Of a stretch of 64,000 nt of DNA, positions 7,808 to 16,289 are shown in pieces. Under the pieces are notes generated by a model. That model worked only from the letters and a program-made list of their open reading frames with translations. It was not told the DNA's origin and searched no databases. Location: contig NZ_VJMG01000069.1 in NCBI RefSeq assembly GCF_007004135.1, positions 23,360-87,359 on the forward strand. The letters run 5' to 3'. Both the position numbers and the translations under genes were made by a program. The stretch is from Affinirhizobium straminoryzae. GTDB lineage: Bacteria > Pseudomonadota > Alphaproteobacteria > Rhizobiales > Rhizobiaceae. The stretch's first letter is position 1; every line of letters starts with the position of its first letter.

Positions 7808-9946
7808 ATGAGCAAGAAAACCGTCGCAGACTGGCAGGCCCTGGCGGAAAAGGAGCTGAAGACATCGCCCGATGCGCTGGTCTGGAACACACCCGAGGGC
7901 ATTCCCGTCAAGCCGCTCTACACGGCGGAAGATCTTGAAGGTGTCGCGCATCTGGAAAGCCTGCCGGGCTTCAAGCCCTTCGTGCGCGGCCCGCGTGCCA
8001 CCATGTATGCCGGCCGCCCCTGGACGATCCGCCAATATGCCGGCTTCTCCACGGCAGAAGAAAGCAATGCCTTCTATCGCAAGGCGCTGGCCGCCGGCCA
8101 GCAGGGCGTGTCCGTTGCCTTCGACCTCGCCACCCATCGCGGCTACGATTCCGATCATCCGCGTGTTGTCGGCGATGTCGGCAAGGCCGGGGTCGCGATC
8201 GACAGCGTGGAGGATATGAAGATCCTGTTCAGCGGCATTCCGCTGCAGGATATTTCCGTGTCGATGACCATGAACGGCGCGGTGATCCCGATCCTTGCCA
8301 ATTTCATCGTCACCGGCGAGGAGCAGGGCGTCTCACGCGACCAGCTGTCCGGCACCATTCAGAACGATATTCTGAAGGAGTTCATGGTCCGCAACACCTA
8401 TATCTATCCGCCGGAACCTTCCATGCGGATCATTGCGGACATCATTGCCTATACGGCCAAGGAAATGCCGCGCTTCAACTCCATCTCGATTTCCGGCTAT
8501 CACATGCAGGAAGCCGGCGCGACCCTGGTGCAGGAACTGGCCTTCACGCTGGCCGATGGCCGCGAATATGTGCGTGCCGCTCTGGCGCGGGGTCTCAATG
8601 TCGATGAGTTCGCCGGCCGTCTCTCGTTCTTCTTCGCCATCGGCATGAATTTCTTCATGGAAGCCGCCAAGCTGCGCGCCGCGCGCCTGCTCTGGTCGAA
8701 GATCATGGAGGAGTTTGAGCCGAAGAAGCCGGGCTCGCTGATGCTGCGCACCCACTGCCAGACATCCGGTGTCTCGTTGCAGGAACAGGACCCCTACAAC
8801 AACGTGATCCGCACGGCCTATGAGGCGCTCTCCGCCGTGCTCGGCGGCACGCAGTCGCTGCACACCAATGCGCTCGACGAGGCGATCGCGCTGCCGACGG
8901 AATTTTCGGCCCGCATTGCCCGCAACACGCAGCTGATCCTGCAGCACGAGACGGGCGTCACCAAGGTGGTCGATCCGCTGGCCGGCTCCTACTATGTCGA
9001 AAGTCTGACGAAGGAGCTGGCGGACAAGGCCTGGGCGCTGATCGAAGAGGTGGAAGCGCTCGGCGGCATGACAAAGGCTGTGGCCGATGGCCTGCCCAAG
9101 CGCCTGATCGAAGAAGCCGCCACGCGCCGCCAGGCACGCGTGGATCGCGGCGAGGAGATCATCGTCGGCGTCAACAAGTACCGGCTTGAGAACGAAGAGC
9201 CGATCGACATTCTCGATATCGACAACACCGCCGTGCGCAATGCGCAGATCAGGCGGCTGGAACAGATCCGCCGCCAGCGCGATCCGGCCCGGGTGGAGGC
9301 GGCCCTTGCTGCGCTGAAGACGGTGGCCGAAACGGGCGAGGGCAATCTTCTGGAAAAGGCGGTGGAGGCCGCCCGTGCCCGCGCCAGCGTCGGCGAGATC
9401 TCCGACGCGATGCGCTCGGTCTTCGGCGATCATTCCGCCGTGCCGGAGGTGGTGACGGACATTTACGGCGCGGCCTATGCGGGGGATCCGGAATATCAGA
9501 CGCTGACCACCCGCCTTTCCGCCTATGCCGAAGCCACCGGCCTTCGTCCAAAGATGCTGGTCGCCAAGCTCGGGCAGGATGGGCATGATCGCGGCGCCAA
9601 GGTGATTGCCTCCGCCTTCGGCGATATCGGTTTCCAGGTGGTGGCGGGCCCGCTGTTCCAGACGCCCGAGGAGGCGGCCGATCTCGCCGTTTCGCAGAAG
9701 GTGCAGGTGGTCGGCATGTCGTCGCTCGCCGCCGGCCACAAGACGCTCGCGCCGCAGCTGATCGCAGCGCTGAAGGAACGCGGGGCCGAGGATGTCATCG
9801 TCGTGGTCGGCGGCGTCATTCCGCGCCAGGATTACCAGTTCCTGCTCGATGCCGGCGTTGCCGCCGTCTTCGGCCCCGGCACGAATGTGCTGGACGCGGC
9901 GCGCGCCATCCTCGACCTGATGGAGGGCCGGCGGAGGAATGTGTGA
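7808..9946 (+). CDS. scpA: Methylmalonyl-CoA mutase, adenosylcobalamin-dependent
   Basis: The 712-aa protein is the single-chain homodimeric type, called BhbA in Sinorhizobium. The N-terminal TIM barrel holds substrate-site segments PWTIRQYAGFSTAEESN and GVSVAFDLATHRGYDSDHP. The C-terminal B12-binding domain has the D-x-H-x-x-G motif with Asp591, His593 (the lower axial cobalt ligand) and Gly596, followed by VVGGVIP. It converts (R)-methylmalonyl-CoA to succinyl-CoA, finishing the route begun by PccA/PccB. A GGAGG site lies 9 bases before the ATG. Cofactor supply is represented in this window by cobS-cobT and a PduO-type adenosyltransferase. No epimerase or MeaB gene is present nearby. Confidence 0.98.
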   Translation: MSKKTVADWQALAEKELKTSPDALVWNTPEGIPVKPLYTAEDLEGVAHLESLPGFKPFVRGPRATMYAGRPWTIRQYAGFSTAEESNAFYRKALAAGQQGVSVAFDLATHRGYDSDHPRVVGDVGKAGVAIDSVEDMKILFSGIPLQDISVSMTMNGAVIPILANFIVTGEEQGVSRDQLSGTIQNDILKEFMVRNTYIYPPEPSMRIIADIIAYTAKEMPRFNSISISGYHMQEAGATLVQELAFTLADGREYVRAALARGLNVDEFAGRLSFFFAIGMNFFMEAAKLRAARLLWSKIMEEFEPKKPGSLMLRTHCQTSGVSLQEQDPYNNVIRTAYEALSAVLGGTQSLHTNALDEAIALPTEFSARIARNTQLILQHETGVTKVVDPLAGSYYVESLTKELADKAWALIEEVEALGGMTKAVADGLPKRLIEEAATRRQARVDRGEEIIVGVNKYRLENEEPIDILDIDNTAVRNAQIRRLEQIRRQRDPARVEAALAALKTVAETGEGNLLEKAVEAARARASVGEISDAMRSVFGDHSAVPEVVTDIYGAAYAGDPEYQTLTTRLSAYAEATGLRPKMLVAKLGQDGHDRGAKVIASAFGDIGFQVVAGPLFQTPEEAADLAVSQKVQVVGMSSLAAGHKTLAPQLIAALKERGAEDVIVVVGGVIPRQDYQFLLDAGVAAVFGPGTNVLDAARAILDLMEGRRRNV

Positions 9947-9964
9947 TCCGTGCCTTGCCTGAAT

Positions 9965-9979
9965 TAACCTCAAAGGTTA
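9965..9979. promoter_or_regulatory. MqsA operator palindrome
   Basis: TAACCT-CAA-AGGTTA is a perfect 15-bp palindrome that ends 3 bp before the mqsR ATG. The E. coli MqsA operators have the same AACCT-N3-AGGTT core. The site also contains the AAAGG that would serve as the mqsR ribosome-binding site, so repressor binding and translation initiation share sequence. Confidence 0.85.
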
Positions 9980-9982
9980 TTT

Positions 9983-10285
9983 ATGGAGAAACGCAAGCCG
10001 CATTGTTCTCTGGAACGCGTCAAGCTTCTCGTCGAGACGGGGGGTGTGCGGGCAACGGGTTCTGCATTTCTCGGGGCCCGTGCTCTGGGCATTGTTGACC
10101 TTGGGGGCATCTGCGAGGTGGTGATGGCGTTGACCTTAAGCAACTTTTACAAGTCCATGACGACCCATGCGGACAATGCCATCTGGCAGGATGTCTACCG
10201 AACGCGTACAGGACTGGGTGATGCTGTCTATCTGAAGCTTACCGTGATCGATGACGTGCTGATCGTGTCCTTCAAGGAACTGTGA
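9983..10285 (+). CDS. mqsR: MqsR-family toxin, GCU-type mRNA interferase
   Basis: The 100-aa protein is homologous to E. coli MqsR from MEKRKPH to the end IVSFKEL. Residues matching the E. coli catalytic set are visible: Lys57 in FYKSMTT, Gln69 in IWQDVY, Tyr83 in VYLKLTV and Lys98 in SFKEL, offset by one or two positions. MqsR cleaves mRNA mainly at GCU when not bound by MqsA. Toxin precedes antitoxin, as usual for this family, and mqsA begins 1 bp after the mqsR stop. The promoter must lie in the short space after scpA, where the operator is found. The toxin looks intact. Confidence 0.96.
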   Translation: MEKRKPHCSLERVKLLVETGGVRATGSAFLGARALGIVDLGGICEVVMALTLSNFYKSMTTHADNAIWQDVYRTRTGLGDAVYLKLTVIDDVLIVSFKEL

Positions 10286-10286
10286 G

Positions 10287-10688
10287 ATGAAATGTCCGTG
10301 CTGCGGGGCGGCCGACCTCGTTCATGACACTCGGGATGTGGCTTATGCCTACAGGGGCGAGAAAACCCTGATCCCCGGTGTGACGGGTGATTTCTGCCCG
10401 GCCTGTCACGAAGTAATCCTCGATGCTGCCGAGGGCGATCGGTTTAGCCGGCTGGTGGGTGAATTCCAGCGCAAGGTGAACGCCGTGCTGGTCGATCCCG
10501 CCTATATCGCCGCTGTTCGCCGCAAGCTGAAGCTGGACCAGAAGCAGGCCGGTGAGATTTTTGGCGGTGGCGTCAATGCGTTCTCCCGCTACGAAAACGG
10601 GAAGACACGTCCGCCTGTGGCCCTCGTCAAGCTGCTGCGTCTGCTGGACCAGCATCCCGAACTGTTGAGCGAAGTTCGGGCCGCCTGA
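10287..10688 (+). CDS. mqsA: MqsA-family antitoxin and transcriptional repressor
   Basis: The 133-aa protein has both MqsA domains. The N-terminal zinc domain has Cys3, Cys6, Cys37 and Cys40, at exactly the E. coli positions. The C-terminal XRE-like helix-turn-helix has IFGGGVNAFSRYENGKTRPP, in which Asn97 and Arg101 correspond to the E. coli operator-contacting residues. It neutralises MqsR and represses mqsRA. It follows mqsR after a single base and ends 2 bp from the convergent ispC stop, so its transcript runs into ispC antisense. No separate terminator is visible. Confidence 0.97.
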   Translation: MKCPCCGAADLVHDTRDVAYAYRGEKTLIPGVTGDFCPACHEVILDAAEGDRFSRLVGEFQRKVNAVLVDPAYIAAVRRKLKLDQKQAGEIFGGGVNAFSRYENGKTRPPVALVKLLRLLDQHPELLSEVRAA

Positions 10689-10690
10689 CC

Positions 10691-11857
10691 TCACCCCAGC
10701 CTGGCCTTCGCCCGTTGCCGCGCCTCCAGATCGGCCGCAAACACGTCGTCCATGCTGGCGGCGGGTGGCAGATGCGCAAGCTCTTCCATCACCGCTTCGG
10801 TGATCTGGGCCATGGAAAGAAAGCCGGTATCGCCGGCGATGAAGGCGTCGAGCGCCACTTCCTTGGCGCCGTTCAGTACCGCGCCCTGCACGCCGCCGCG
10901 CGTCATGGCAAGGCGTGCGAGGCGGAGGGCGGGGAAGCGCGCTTCGTCTGGCGCCTCGAAATCCAGCCGTGCCAGTCTGGCGAAATCCAGCCGCTCCACC
11001 GGCAGCTTTGCGCGGCGCGGAAATTCCAGCGCATAGCCGATGGCATGGCGCATGTCTGGAGATCCGAGCTGGGCGAGCACCGACCCATCGGAATAGCCGA
11101 CCATCGAATGGATGATCGATTGCGGATGGACGATCACCTCCACCTGCTCCGGAGCGAGGCCGAACAGGTGCTTGGCCTCGATCATCTCCAGCGCCTTGTT
11201 GAACATCGAGGCGCTGTCGATGGAAATTTTGAGGCCCATCGACCAGTTGGGATGGGCGCGCGCGGTCTCCACCGTCACATTTGCCATCTGTTCGCGGGTG
11301 AAGGTGCGGAAGGGGCCGCCGGAGGCGGTGAGGATCACCCGTTCGACGGCATGGCGCTGGCTTTCCTCCAGCACCTGGAAGATTGCATTGTGCTCGCTGT
11401 CGACCGGCAGCAGCCGTCCGCCGCCCTGGCGCACCGCGGCAACGAACAGATCGCCGGCGGAGACGAGGCATTCCTTGTTGGCAAGCGCAATGTCTGCGCC
11501 GCGGCGCGCGGCGGCCAGTGTGGGCGCAAGTCCGGCCGTGCCGACGATTGCTGCCATCACCATGTCGGCCCCGGCATTGGCGGCTTCCATCAGGCCGCTC
11601 TGACCGGCCGCCACCTCGATGCCGGTGCCGGACAAGAGGTCACGCAGCGCCACATACTGGCTTTCGTCTGCGGTCACCGCCAGGCGCGCACCATGGGCAA
11701 TCGCCTGCTCGGCCAGAAGCGCAATATTGCTCGCCCCCGTCAGCGCCACCACCTCGAAGGTCTCGCGCCCGCCAAGATGCGTCAGAACATCCAGTGTATT
11801 GGTGCCGATCGAGCCGGTGGAGCCGAGAATGGAAATGCTGCGCGTAGAGGCTGTCAT
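10691..11857 (-). CDS. ispC: 1-deoxy-D-xylulose 5-phosphate reductoisomerase
   Basis: The 388-aa protein catalyses the NADPH-dependent committed step of the MEP isoprenoid pathway. The start MTASTRSISILGSTGSIGTN carries the nucleotide-binding GSTGSIG motif. LPVDSEHNAIFQ and the metal-binding acidic segment are conserved. The catalytic-loop segment TASGGPFRTF and the C-terminal four-helix region complete the protein. A much longer reading frame runs upstream to 12628 but the extra part is antisense to the flavoprotein gene and has no homology. ispC is separated here from the uppS-cdsA-rseP cluster where it lies in many proteobacteria. Confidence 0.97.
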   Translation of the reverse strand: MTASTRSISILGSTGSIGTNTLDVLTHLGGRETFEVVALTGASNIALLAEQAIAHGARLAVTADESQYVALRDLLSGTGIEVAAGQSGLMEAANAGADMVMAAIVGTAGLAPTLAAARRGADIALANKECLVSAGDLFVAAVRQGGGRLLPVDSEHNAIFQVLEESQRHAVERVILTASGGPFRTFTREQMANVTVETARAHPNWSMGLKISIDSASMFNKALEMIEAKHLFGLAPEQVEVIVHPQSIIHSMVGYSDGSVLAQLGSPDMRHAIGYALEFPRRAKLPVERLDFARLARLDFEAPDEARFPALRLARLAMTRGGVQGAVLNGAKEVALDAFIAGDTGFLSMAQITEAVMEELAHLPPAASMDDVFAADLEARQRAKARLG

Positions 11858-12007
11858 GCATGAGATCCGCGTTGGTCCCGGTTCGTTTACAGCTGGCGAA
11901 GGTCCCTCACAAGGGCGGATGCGCCGCATTGAATTTCGTCCCCGCCGATGCCAGATGCGATAGACTGCGGGACGCGGCAATGATGACGGATGGGTGGAGA
12001 CAGGATC

Positions 12008-13222
12008 ATGGGTGACGAAGCACGGACAACGACCTGCGCCATTGCCGGCGGCGGCCCGGCGGGCCTGATGCTGGGCCTGCTTCTGGCGCGGGCCGGCGTC
12101 GATGTCACCGTCATCGAGAAGCATGGCGATTTCCTGCGCGATTTTCGCGGCGACACCATCCATCCCTCCACGCTGGAGGTCATTTACGAACTCGGCCTGG
12201 AAGAGGCCTTCCTGAAGCTTCCGCATACGCGGGCGCCAAAACTGTCGGCGGAGATCGGCGGACAGACGATCACCATGGCGGATTTCTCCCGCCTGCCGGT
12301 GCGCAATCGCTTCATCGCCTTCATGCCGCAATGGGATTTTCTCGACTTCCTGTCGAAGGAGGCGGCACGCTATCCGAATTTCCATCTGATGATGGCAACG
12401 AAGGTGGTGGACGTGATCTTTCGGAACGGCCGTGTTTCCGGACTTCGGCTGGAGCGGGACGGTGTTCGTTTCGATCTTGCCGCAACGCTGGTGGTGGCTG
12501 CCGATGGCCGCCATTCGGTGGTGCGCGAAAAGGCGGGCCTTGCGGTCGAAAGCTTCGGCACACCCAGCGAAGTCGTCTGGATGAAGCTCTCCAAGCAGAC
12601 GGGCGATCCTGCTGAGACCATGGGCCATGCCGGCCCGCGCCAGGGTTTCGTGCTGATCGATCGCGGCGATTACTGGCAGTGCGGTTTCATCGTGCGCCGC
12701 GGCACCTTTGCCGAGATTCGCGCCGGCGACCTGGAGGCTTTTCGCGACATGGTGCGCGCCGTCTCGCCGCTTCCCGCCTCACGCATGGCGGAAATCGCCG
12801 GTTGGGAGGATGTCAGCCTGTTGCAGGTGCGTATCGACCGGCTGAAGCAGTGGTGGAAGCCCGGCCTGCTGGCGATCGGGGATGCGGCGCATGCCATGTC
12901 GCCGATCGGCGGCGTCGGCGTCAATCTCGCCATTCAGGATGCGGTGGCGGCCGGCAATCTTCTCGCCCGGCCTCTGAAGGAAGGAAGGCTGACGGATCAG
13001 CATCTTGCTGCCGTCGAAAAACGCCGGCTGTTTCCGACCAGGGCGACGCAGAGGCTGCAACTGATGATGCGCTCCAGCAGGCGCAAGGATCAGGCGGACG
13101 ACGAGCGCCGCAAGGGGCCGCCCGCCTTCATCCGCGGCATCGCGCGCTTTCCGCTGCTTGCCCATCTCGCCGGCCGGCTGATGGGGCTTGGCTTTCGCAT
13201 GGAGCATGTGCGCCTGCGTTGA
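12008..13222 (+). CDS. FAD-dependent monooxygenase, UbiH/PHBH-like
   Basis: This 404-aa flavoprotein has the three group A hydroxylase fingerprints. These are the dinucleotide-binding AGGGPAGLMLGLLLARAG at the N-terminus, the DG motif VVAADGRHSVVREKAGL in the middle, and the GD motif LAIGDAAHAMSPIGGVGVN late in the protein. It hydroxylates or oxidises an aromatic or quinone-like substrate with NAD(P)H and O2, but the substrate cannot be read from sequence. The start at 12008 follows GGAG (11996-11999); an upstream ATG at 11990 is less well placed. The gene is divergent from ispC and has no operon partner. Confidence 0.88.
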   Translation: MGDEARTTTCAIAGGGPAGLMLGLLLARAGVDVTVIEKHGDFLRDFRGDTIHPSTLEVIYELGLEEAFLKLPHTRAPKLSAEIGGQTITMADFSRLPVRNRFIAFMPQWDFLDFLSKEAARYPNFHLMMATKVVDVIFRNGRVSGLRLERDGVRFDLAATLVVAADGRHSVVREKAGLAVESFGTPSEVVWMKLSKQTGDPAETMGHAGPRQGFVLIDRGDYWQCGFIVRRGTFAEIRAGDLEAFRDMVRAVSPLPASRMAEIAGWEDVSLLQVRIDRLKQWWKPGLLAIGDAAHAMSPIGGVGVNLAIQDAVAAGNLLARPLKEGRLTDQHLAAVEKRRLFPTRATQRLQLMMRSSRRKDQADDERRKGPPAFIRGIARFPLLAHLAGRLMGLGFRMEHVRLR

Positions 13223-13532
13223 TTCTGCACGCCGCCCGCCAGTCCTTCGGCCCGACACAGGATCAGCGTCACCTGTGCCGGAACCGTTCATGCCGGCCCT
13301 TGACCGGTCGGGTCCTGTGCCTTGGCGGGACCGTCATCCACAGCCTCGCTCAATCTTTGTGCGCTAGCGTTGACACGATCATTTCTGAGGCTACTCATCA
13401 TTTCCGACAATTTTAACTTTTGTTTTTGAGTTCCGGCAGCGGTGTTCAAGCATGGCGCAAGCGGCCCGCCGCTTACCAACCGTCGCCCCGGCCGGAAACC
13501 GAAGACCTCCAACGTCCTGCCAGGAAACGACC
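13223..13532. other. Intergenic region with a possible sigma-70-like promoter
   Basis: No gene is supported in this 310-bp gap. A TTGACA at 13370-13375 is followed 16-17 bp later by a poor -10 (TACTCA/ACTCAT at about 13392-13398), and an AT-rich patch covers about 13380-13430, unlike the GC-rich flanks. This is the only promoter-like element seen and would serve the small orphan gene at 13533. Confidence 0.35.
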
Positions 13533-13880
13533 ATGACGATCGACAGTATGGATGCAATCGGGCTGCGGAATCTGGTGGCGACCTGCGACCGCCAGGATGC
13601 GCTCTCCATCCCGAAAAGCCTGTCCGCCTACGTGACCGATATGCTGGATGCGCGTCAGCCGAGTGTCTACCTCGTTGATCTGCTGCCGTCGCTAAGTACA
13701 GCCATGCAGGCCTTCCTCACCGCCATCGGTGCCTTCAACCTGTCCCCCTTGCCGGAACCGGAAGTCACCAGTCGTCGCAACCGGCTGCTCGAATGCCTGG
13801 ATACCTTCATCGACGAGGCCAGGCTCTGCCAGCAAAGCGTCGTGTTCATGGATACAATCTCTGCCGCCGCCCATCGCTAG
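13533..13880 (+). CDS. Hypothetical small helical protein
   Basis: This 115-aa protein has no family I recognise. The start MTIDSMDAIGLRNLVATC at 13533 is preceded by AGGAAA (13522-13527); an upstream in-frame ATG at 13452 would add 27 residues of low-complexity Ala/Pro sequence and is unlikely. The protein is predicted to be mostly helical, with LPSLSTAMQAFLTAIGAFNL in the centre. It contains two cysteines and no membrane segment. Flanking gaps of about 250-310 bp on both sides set it apart from neighbouring operons. Codon choice looks like the host's. Confidence 0.55.
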   Translation: MTIDSMDAIGLRNLVATCDRQDALSIPKSLSAYVTDMLDARQPSVYLVDLLPSLSTAMQAFLTAIGAFNLSPLPEPEVTSRRNRLLECLDTFIDEARLCQQSVVFMDTISAAAHR

Positions 13881-14130
13881 TGCGGCGATGATAGCGCTAA
13901 CGTGGCGGAGCACGGCGTTTTCGGATGCCTCCGTGACGTGCGTTACCGGCTTTTTGCGCGACCTCCTCTTCGCATCCGGCATCTCCCTTCCCATATCCTG
14001 CCGGTGCCGGCCTGATGCAACGAGACCGGCCGGACAAGGAGTGGCGTGAGACGAACAGGGATCTGCACCGGGCGGAGGAATGCTGTCCCCCGCGAAATAT
14101 CTCGAGGGATGATGGCGGAAGGATGCGGTC

Positions 14131-14772
14131 ATGGCTGACATGGCATCCGAAACGAGCCGAGACGGTCTGGCGCGTCTGCTGGAGGCTCTGCCGGAGCGGC
14201 TTGGGCCTGGTCGTGCGACGCTTGGCCGCCTGCTGGCGATCCTCGGTGAACATGCGACCGCGCTGGTGCTGCTGGTCTTTTCCATTCCGGCGATCATTCC
14301 AACGCCTGGCATCCCGGCCGGAATGGTGTTTGGCACCGCACTCGCGTTGCTGGCCGCGCAACTGGTGATCGGTGCGGACCGGTTTATCCTGCCGCAGCGG
14401 CTGGCGCGCGTCGAGGTGCCGCAGGCGCTGCTGAAGGCCATGGCGGTGCGGCTTGGGCCCAAGCTTGCCTGGCTGGAAACCTGGCTGAGGCCGCGGCTGA
14501 CGGGGCTGGCCGGTCGCGCCGCCCTGCGTCCATTGGGACTTGTCGTTTTCGTGATGGCCGTCCTGATTGCTTTGCCCATCCCGTTCGGCAATGTGCTGCC
14601 GGGGCTTTCGATCTTTTTCGTGGCCTTGGGACTTGCCCAGAGAGATGGCGCCGCTGTGGTGGGTGGACTGGTGTTCGCGCTTGCCTCACTCGCCTTCACC
14701 GCCTTCATCCTGCTCGGGGGCTGGTGGCTGATCAGCGATTGGCTGGGGCTTGGCGGAACTGGAGCCGGCTAG
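14131..14772 (+). CDS. exoD: ExoD-family exopolysaccharide synthesis membrane protein
   Basis: The 213-aa protein matches the ExoD family. A soluble N-terminus with SRDGLARLLEALPERLG is followed by a hydrophobic segment ALVLLVFSIPAIIPTPGIP, the conserved PTPG-containing turn, and a helix pair near the C-terminus containing LPIPFGNVLPGLSIFFVALG. About four membrane segments are present. ExoD in Sinorhizobium affects exopolysaccharide production, alkaline tolerance and nodule invasion, but its biochemical role is unclear. The gene is monocistronic and followed by a weak hairpin (GGCTAGGGATTAGCC). An in-frame ATG at 14143 is an alternative start. Confidence 0.88.
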   Translation: MADMASETSRDGLARLLEALPERLGPGRATLGRLLAILGEHATALVLLVFSIPAIIPTPGIPAGMVFGTALALLAAQLVIGADRFILPQRLARVEVPQALLKAMAVRLGPKLAWLETWLRPRLTGLAGRAALRPLGLVVFVMAVLIALPIPFGNVLPGLSIFFVALGLAQRDGAAVVGGLVFALASLAFTAFILLGGWWLISDWLGLGGTGAG

Positions 14773-14808
14773 GGATTAGCCAGCAAGGTCAAGCAGGTGA
14801 GGGGGAAG

Positions 14809-14885
14809 TGGTGTCCACGAGAGGATTCGAACCTCCGACCCCAGGATTAGGAATCCTGTGCTCTATCCTGCTGAGCTACGTGGAC
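14809..14885 (-). tRNA. tRNA-Arg (anticodon CCT)
   Basis: Read on the minus strand, the 77-base gene starts GTCCACG and ends CGTGGAC-A-CCA, giving a perfect 7-bp acceptor stem with encoded CCA. The anticodon arm is CAGGA-TTCCTAA-TCCTG, so the anticodon is CCT, which decodes AGG. The T arm has GGAGG-TTCGAAT-CCTCT. No integrase gene or duplicated tRNA 3' end is seen next to it. Confidence 0.97.
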
Positions 14886-14968
14886 CGATAGCAGATGACT
14901 GGCTACATACCGCAGGCCGGCGCTGCCGACAAGTCGGCAGGCCGGCAGTGGTTGGCTTTGTTGGTGCC

Positions 14969-16132
14969 TCAGTCGGCGAGGCGCTGCTCGACGAGTTTCA
15001 CCCAGTAGGAGACGCCGTAGGCGATCGCCTCGTCGTTGAAATCATAGGCCGGGTTGTGCAGCGCCGCCGTGTCGCCGTTGCCGATCATGATGTAGGCGCC
15101 GGGGCGGGCCTGCAGCATGAAGGCGAAATCCTCGCCGGCCATGCTGGGATCGACCTCGGTATCCACGTTCTTCTCGCCCACGATCGCCATGGCCGCCTTG
15201 GCTGCATGGATGGTCTCTTCGGGATGGTTGACGGTCACCGGGCAGGCGCGCTCATAGTCCACCTCCGCCACGCAGTCATTGGCGGCGGCAATGCCTTCGG
15301 CGATCTGGCGGATGCGGGCTTCGGCCATGTCGCGCACCGCCTCGTCCAGGCTGCGCACCGTACCGGCGATCATTGCTTCTTCGGGGATGATGTTGTGCGT
15401 GGTGCCGGCATGGAACTGGGTGATGGAGACGACGACCGAGCGCAGCGGATTGGCGTTGCGCGCCGCGATCAGTTGCAGTCCGTTGACGATCTGGGCGCCG
15501 ATGACGATCGGATCGGCGGTACGGTGCGGTTCGGCCGCATGGCCGCCACGGCCCTTGATCTGGATGGTGAACTTGTCGGGGGCCGCCATGATGCCGCCCT
15601 TGCGGATGGCGAAGGTGCCGAGCGCCATGCCCGGCATGTTGTGCATGCCATAAACCTCCTGGATGCCGAAACGGTCCATCATGCCGTCCTCGACCATGGC
15701 GAGCGCGCCGCGACCGCCTTCCTCCGCCGGCTGGAAGATGAGGGCGACGGTGCCGTTGAAATTGCGGGTCTCGGCCAGATACTGTGCCGCGCCCAGCAGC
15801 ATGGCGGTGTGCCCGTCATGGCCGCAGGCATGCATCTTGCCGTCCTTGCGGGAGGCCCAGGGTTTCCCCGTGATCTCGGTCAGCGGCAGGGCATCCATGT
15901 CGGCGCGCAGCCCGATGACCCGGTCACCCTCGCCGCGACCGCGAATGAGGGCCACGACGCCGGTGCGACCGAGGCCGGTGACGATCTCGTCCACGCCGAA
16001 GCTCTTCAGCTTGTCTTCCACGAAGGCGGCGGTCTCTTCCACGTCGTAAAGCAGGCCCGGATTTTCATGGATATGGCGCCGCCAGGCGCTGATTTCGGCC
16101 TGCATGTCGGCGGCTCTGTTCAAGATCGGCAT
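14969..16132 (-). CDS. M20 family metallo-amidohydrolase (hippurate/N-acyl-amino acid hydrolase type)
   Basis: The 387-aa protein belongs to the M20D amidohydrolases (HipO/AbgB/IAA-amino acid hydrolase group). Metal-binding and catalytic features are intact: GLRADMDALPL, the KMHACGHDGHTAMLLGAA block, IFQPAEEGGRGA with the catalytic glutamate, and the dimerisation-domain motif GRGGHAAEPH. DPSMAGEDFAFML near the C-terminus completes the metal site. It likely removes acyl groups from amino-acid conjugates; the true substrate is not evident. It is a single gene, divergent from the D,D-carboxypeptidase gene. Confidence 0.92.
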   Translation of the reverse strand: MPILNRAADMQAEISAWRRHIHENPGLLYDVEETAAFVEDKLKSFGVDEIVTGLGRTGVVALIRGRGEGDRVIGLRADMDALPLTEITGKPWASRKDGKMHACGHDGHTAMLLGAAQYLAETRNFNGTVALIFQPAEEGGRGALAMVEDGMMDRFGIQEVYGMHNMPGMALGTFAIRKGGIMAAPDKFTIQIKGRGGHAAEPHRTADPIVIGAQIVNGLQLIAARNANPLRSVVVSITQFHAGTTHNIIPEEAMIAGTVRSLDEAVRDMAEARIRQIAEGIAAANDCVAEVDYERACPVTVNHPEETIHAAKAAMAIVGEKNVDTEVDPSMAGEDFAFMLQARPGAYIMIGNGDTAALHNPAYDFNDEAIAYGVSYWVKLVEQRLAD

Positions 16133-16289
16133 CGCATGTCCTGTTTATTGCACGTGCTCGGGCGAAGTGCCCGCATTGGCCGCGATATTGCGCCGCGGAA
16201 TTGACGGAATCAATGATCTTTGCCATTCCTTGGCCATAGAGGCGGTCTACCCGCCACCGAGATCTGGCGTTCCATCACGAGGCCGCTCC

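Noticed and set aside
8333..9973. 546-codon minus-strand frame opposite scpA
   Set aside because: Antisense to a complete methylmalonyl-CoA mutase; no protein family resemblance.
11858..12628. N-terminal extension of ispC
   Set aside because: The extra residues are antisense to the flavoprotein monooxygenase, and the conserved DXR N-terminus begins at 11857.
14773..14968. tRNA-Arg as an integration site for a genomic island
   Set aside because: No integrase, direct repeat of the tRNA end or compositional break is visible on either side.
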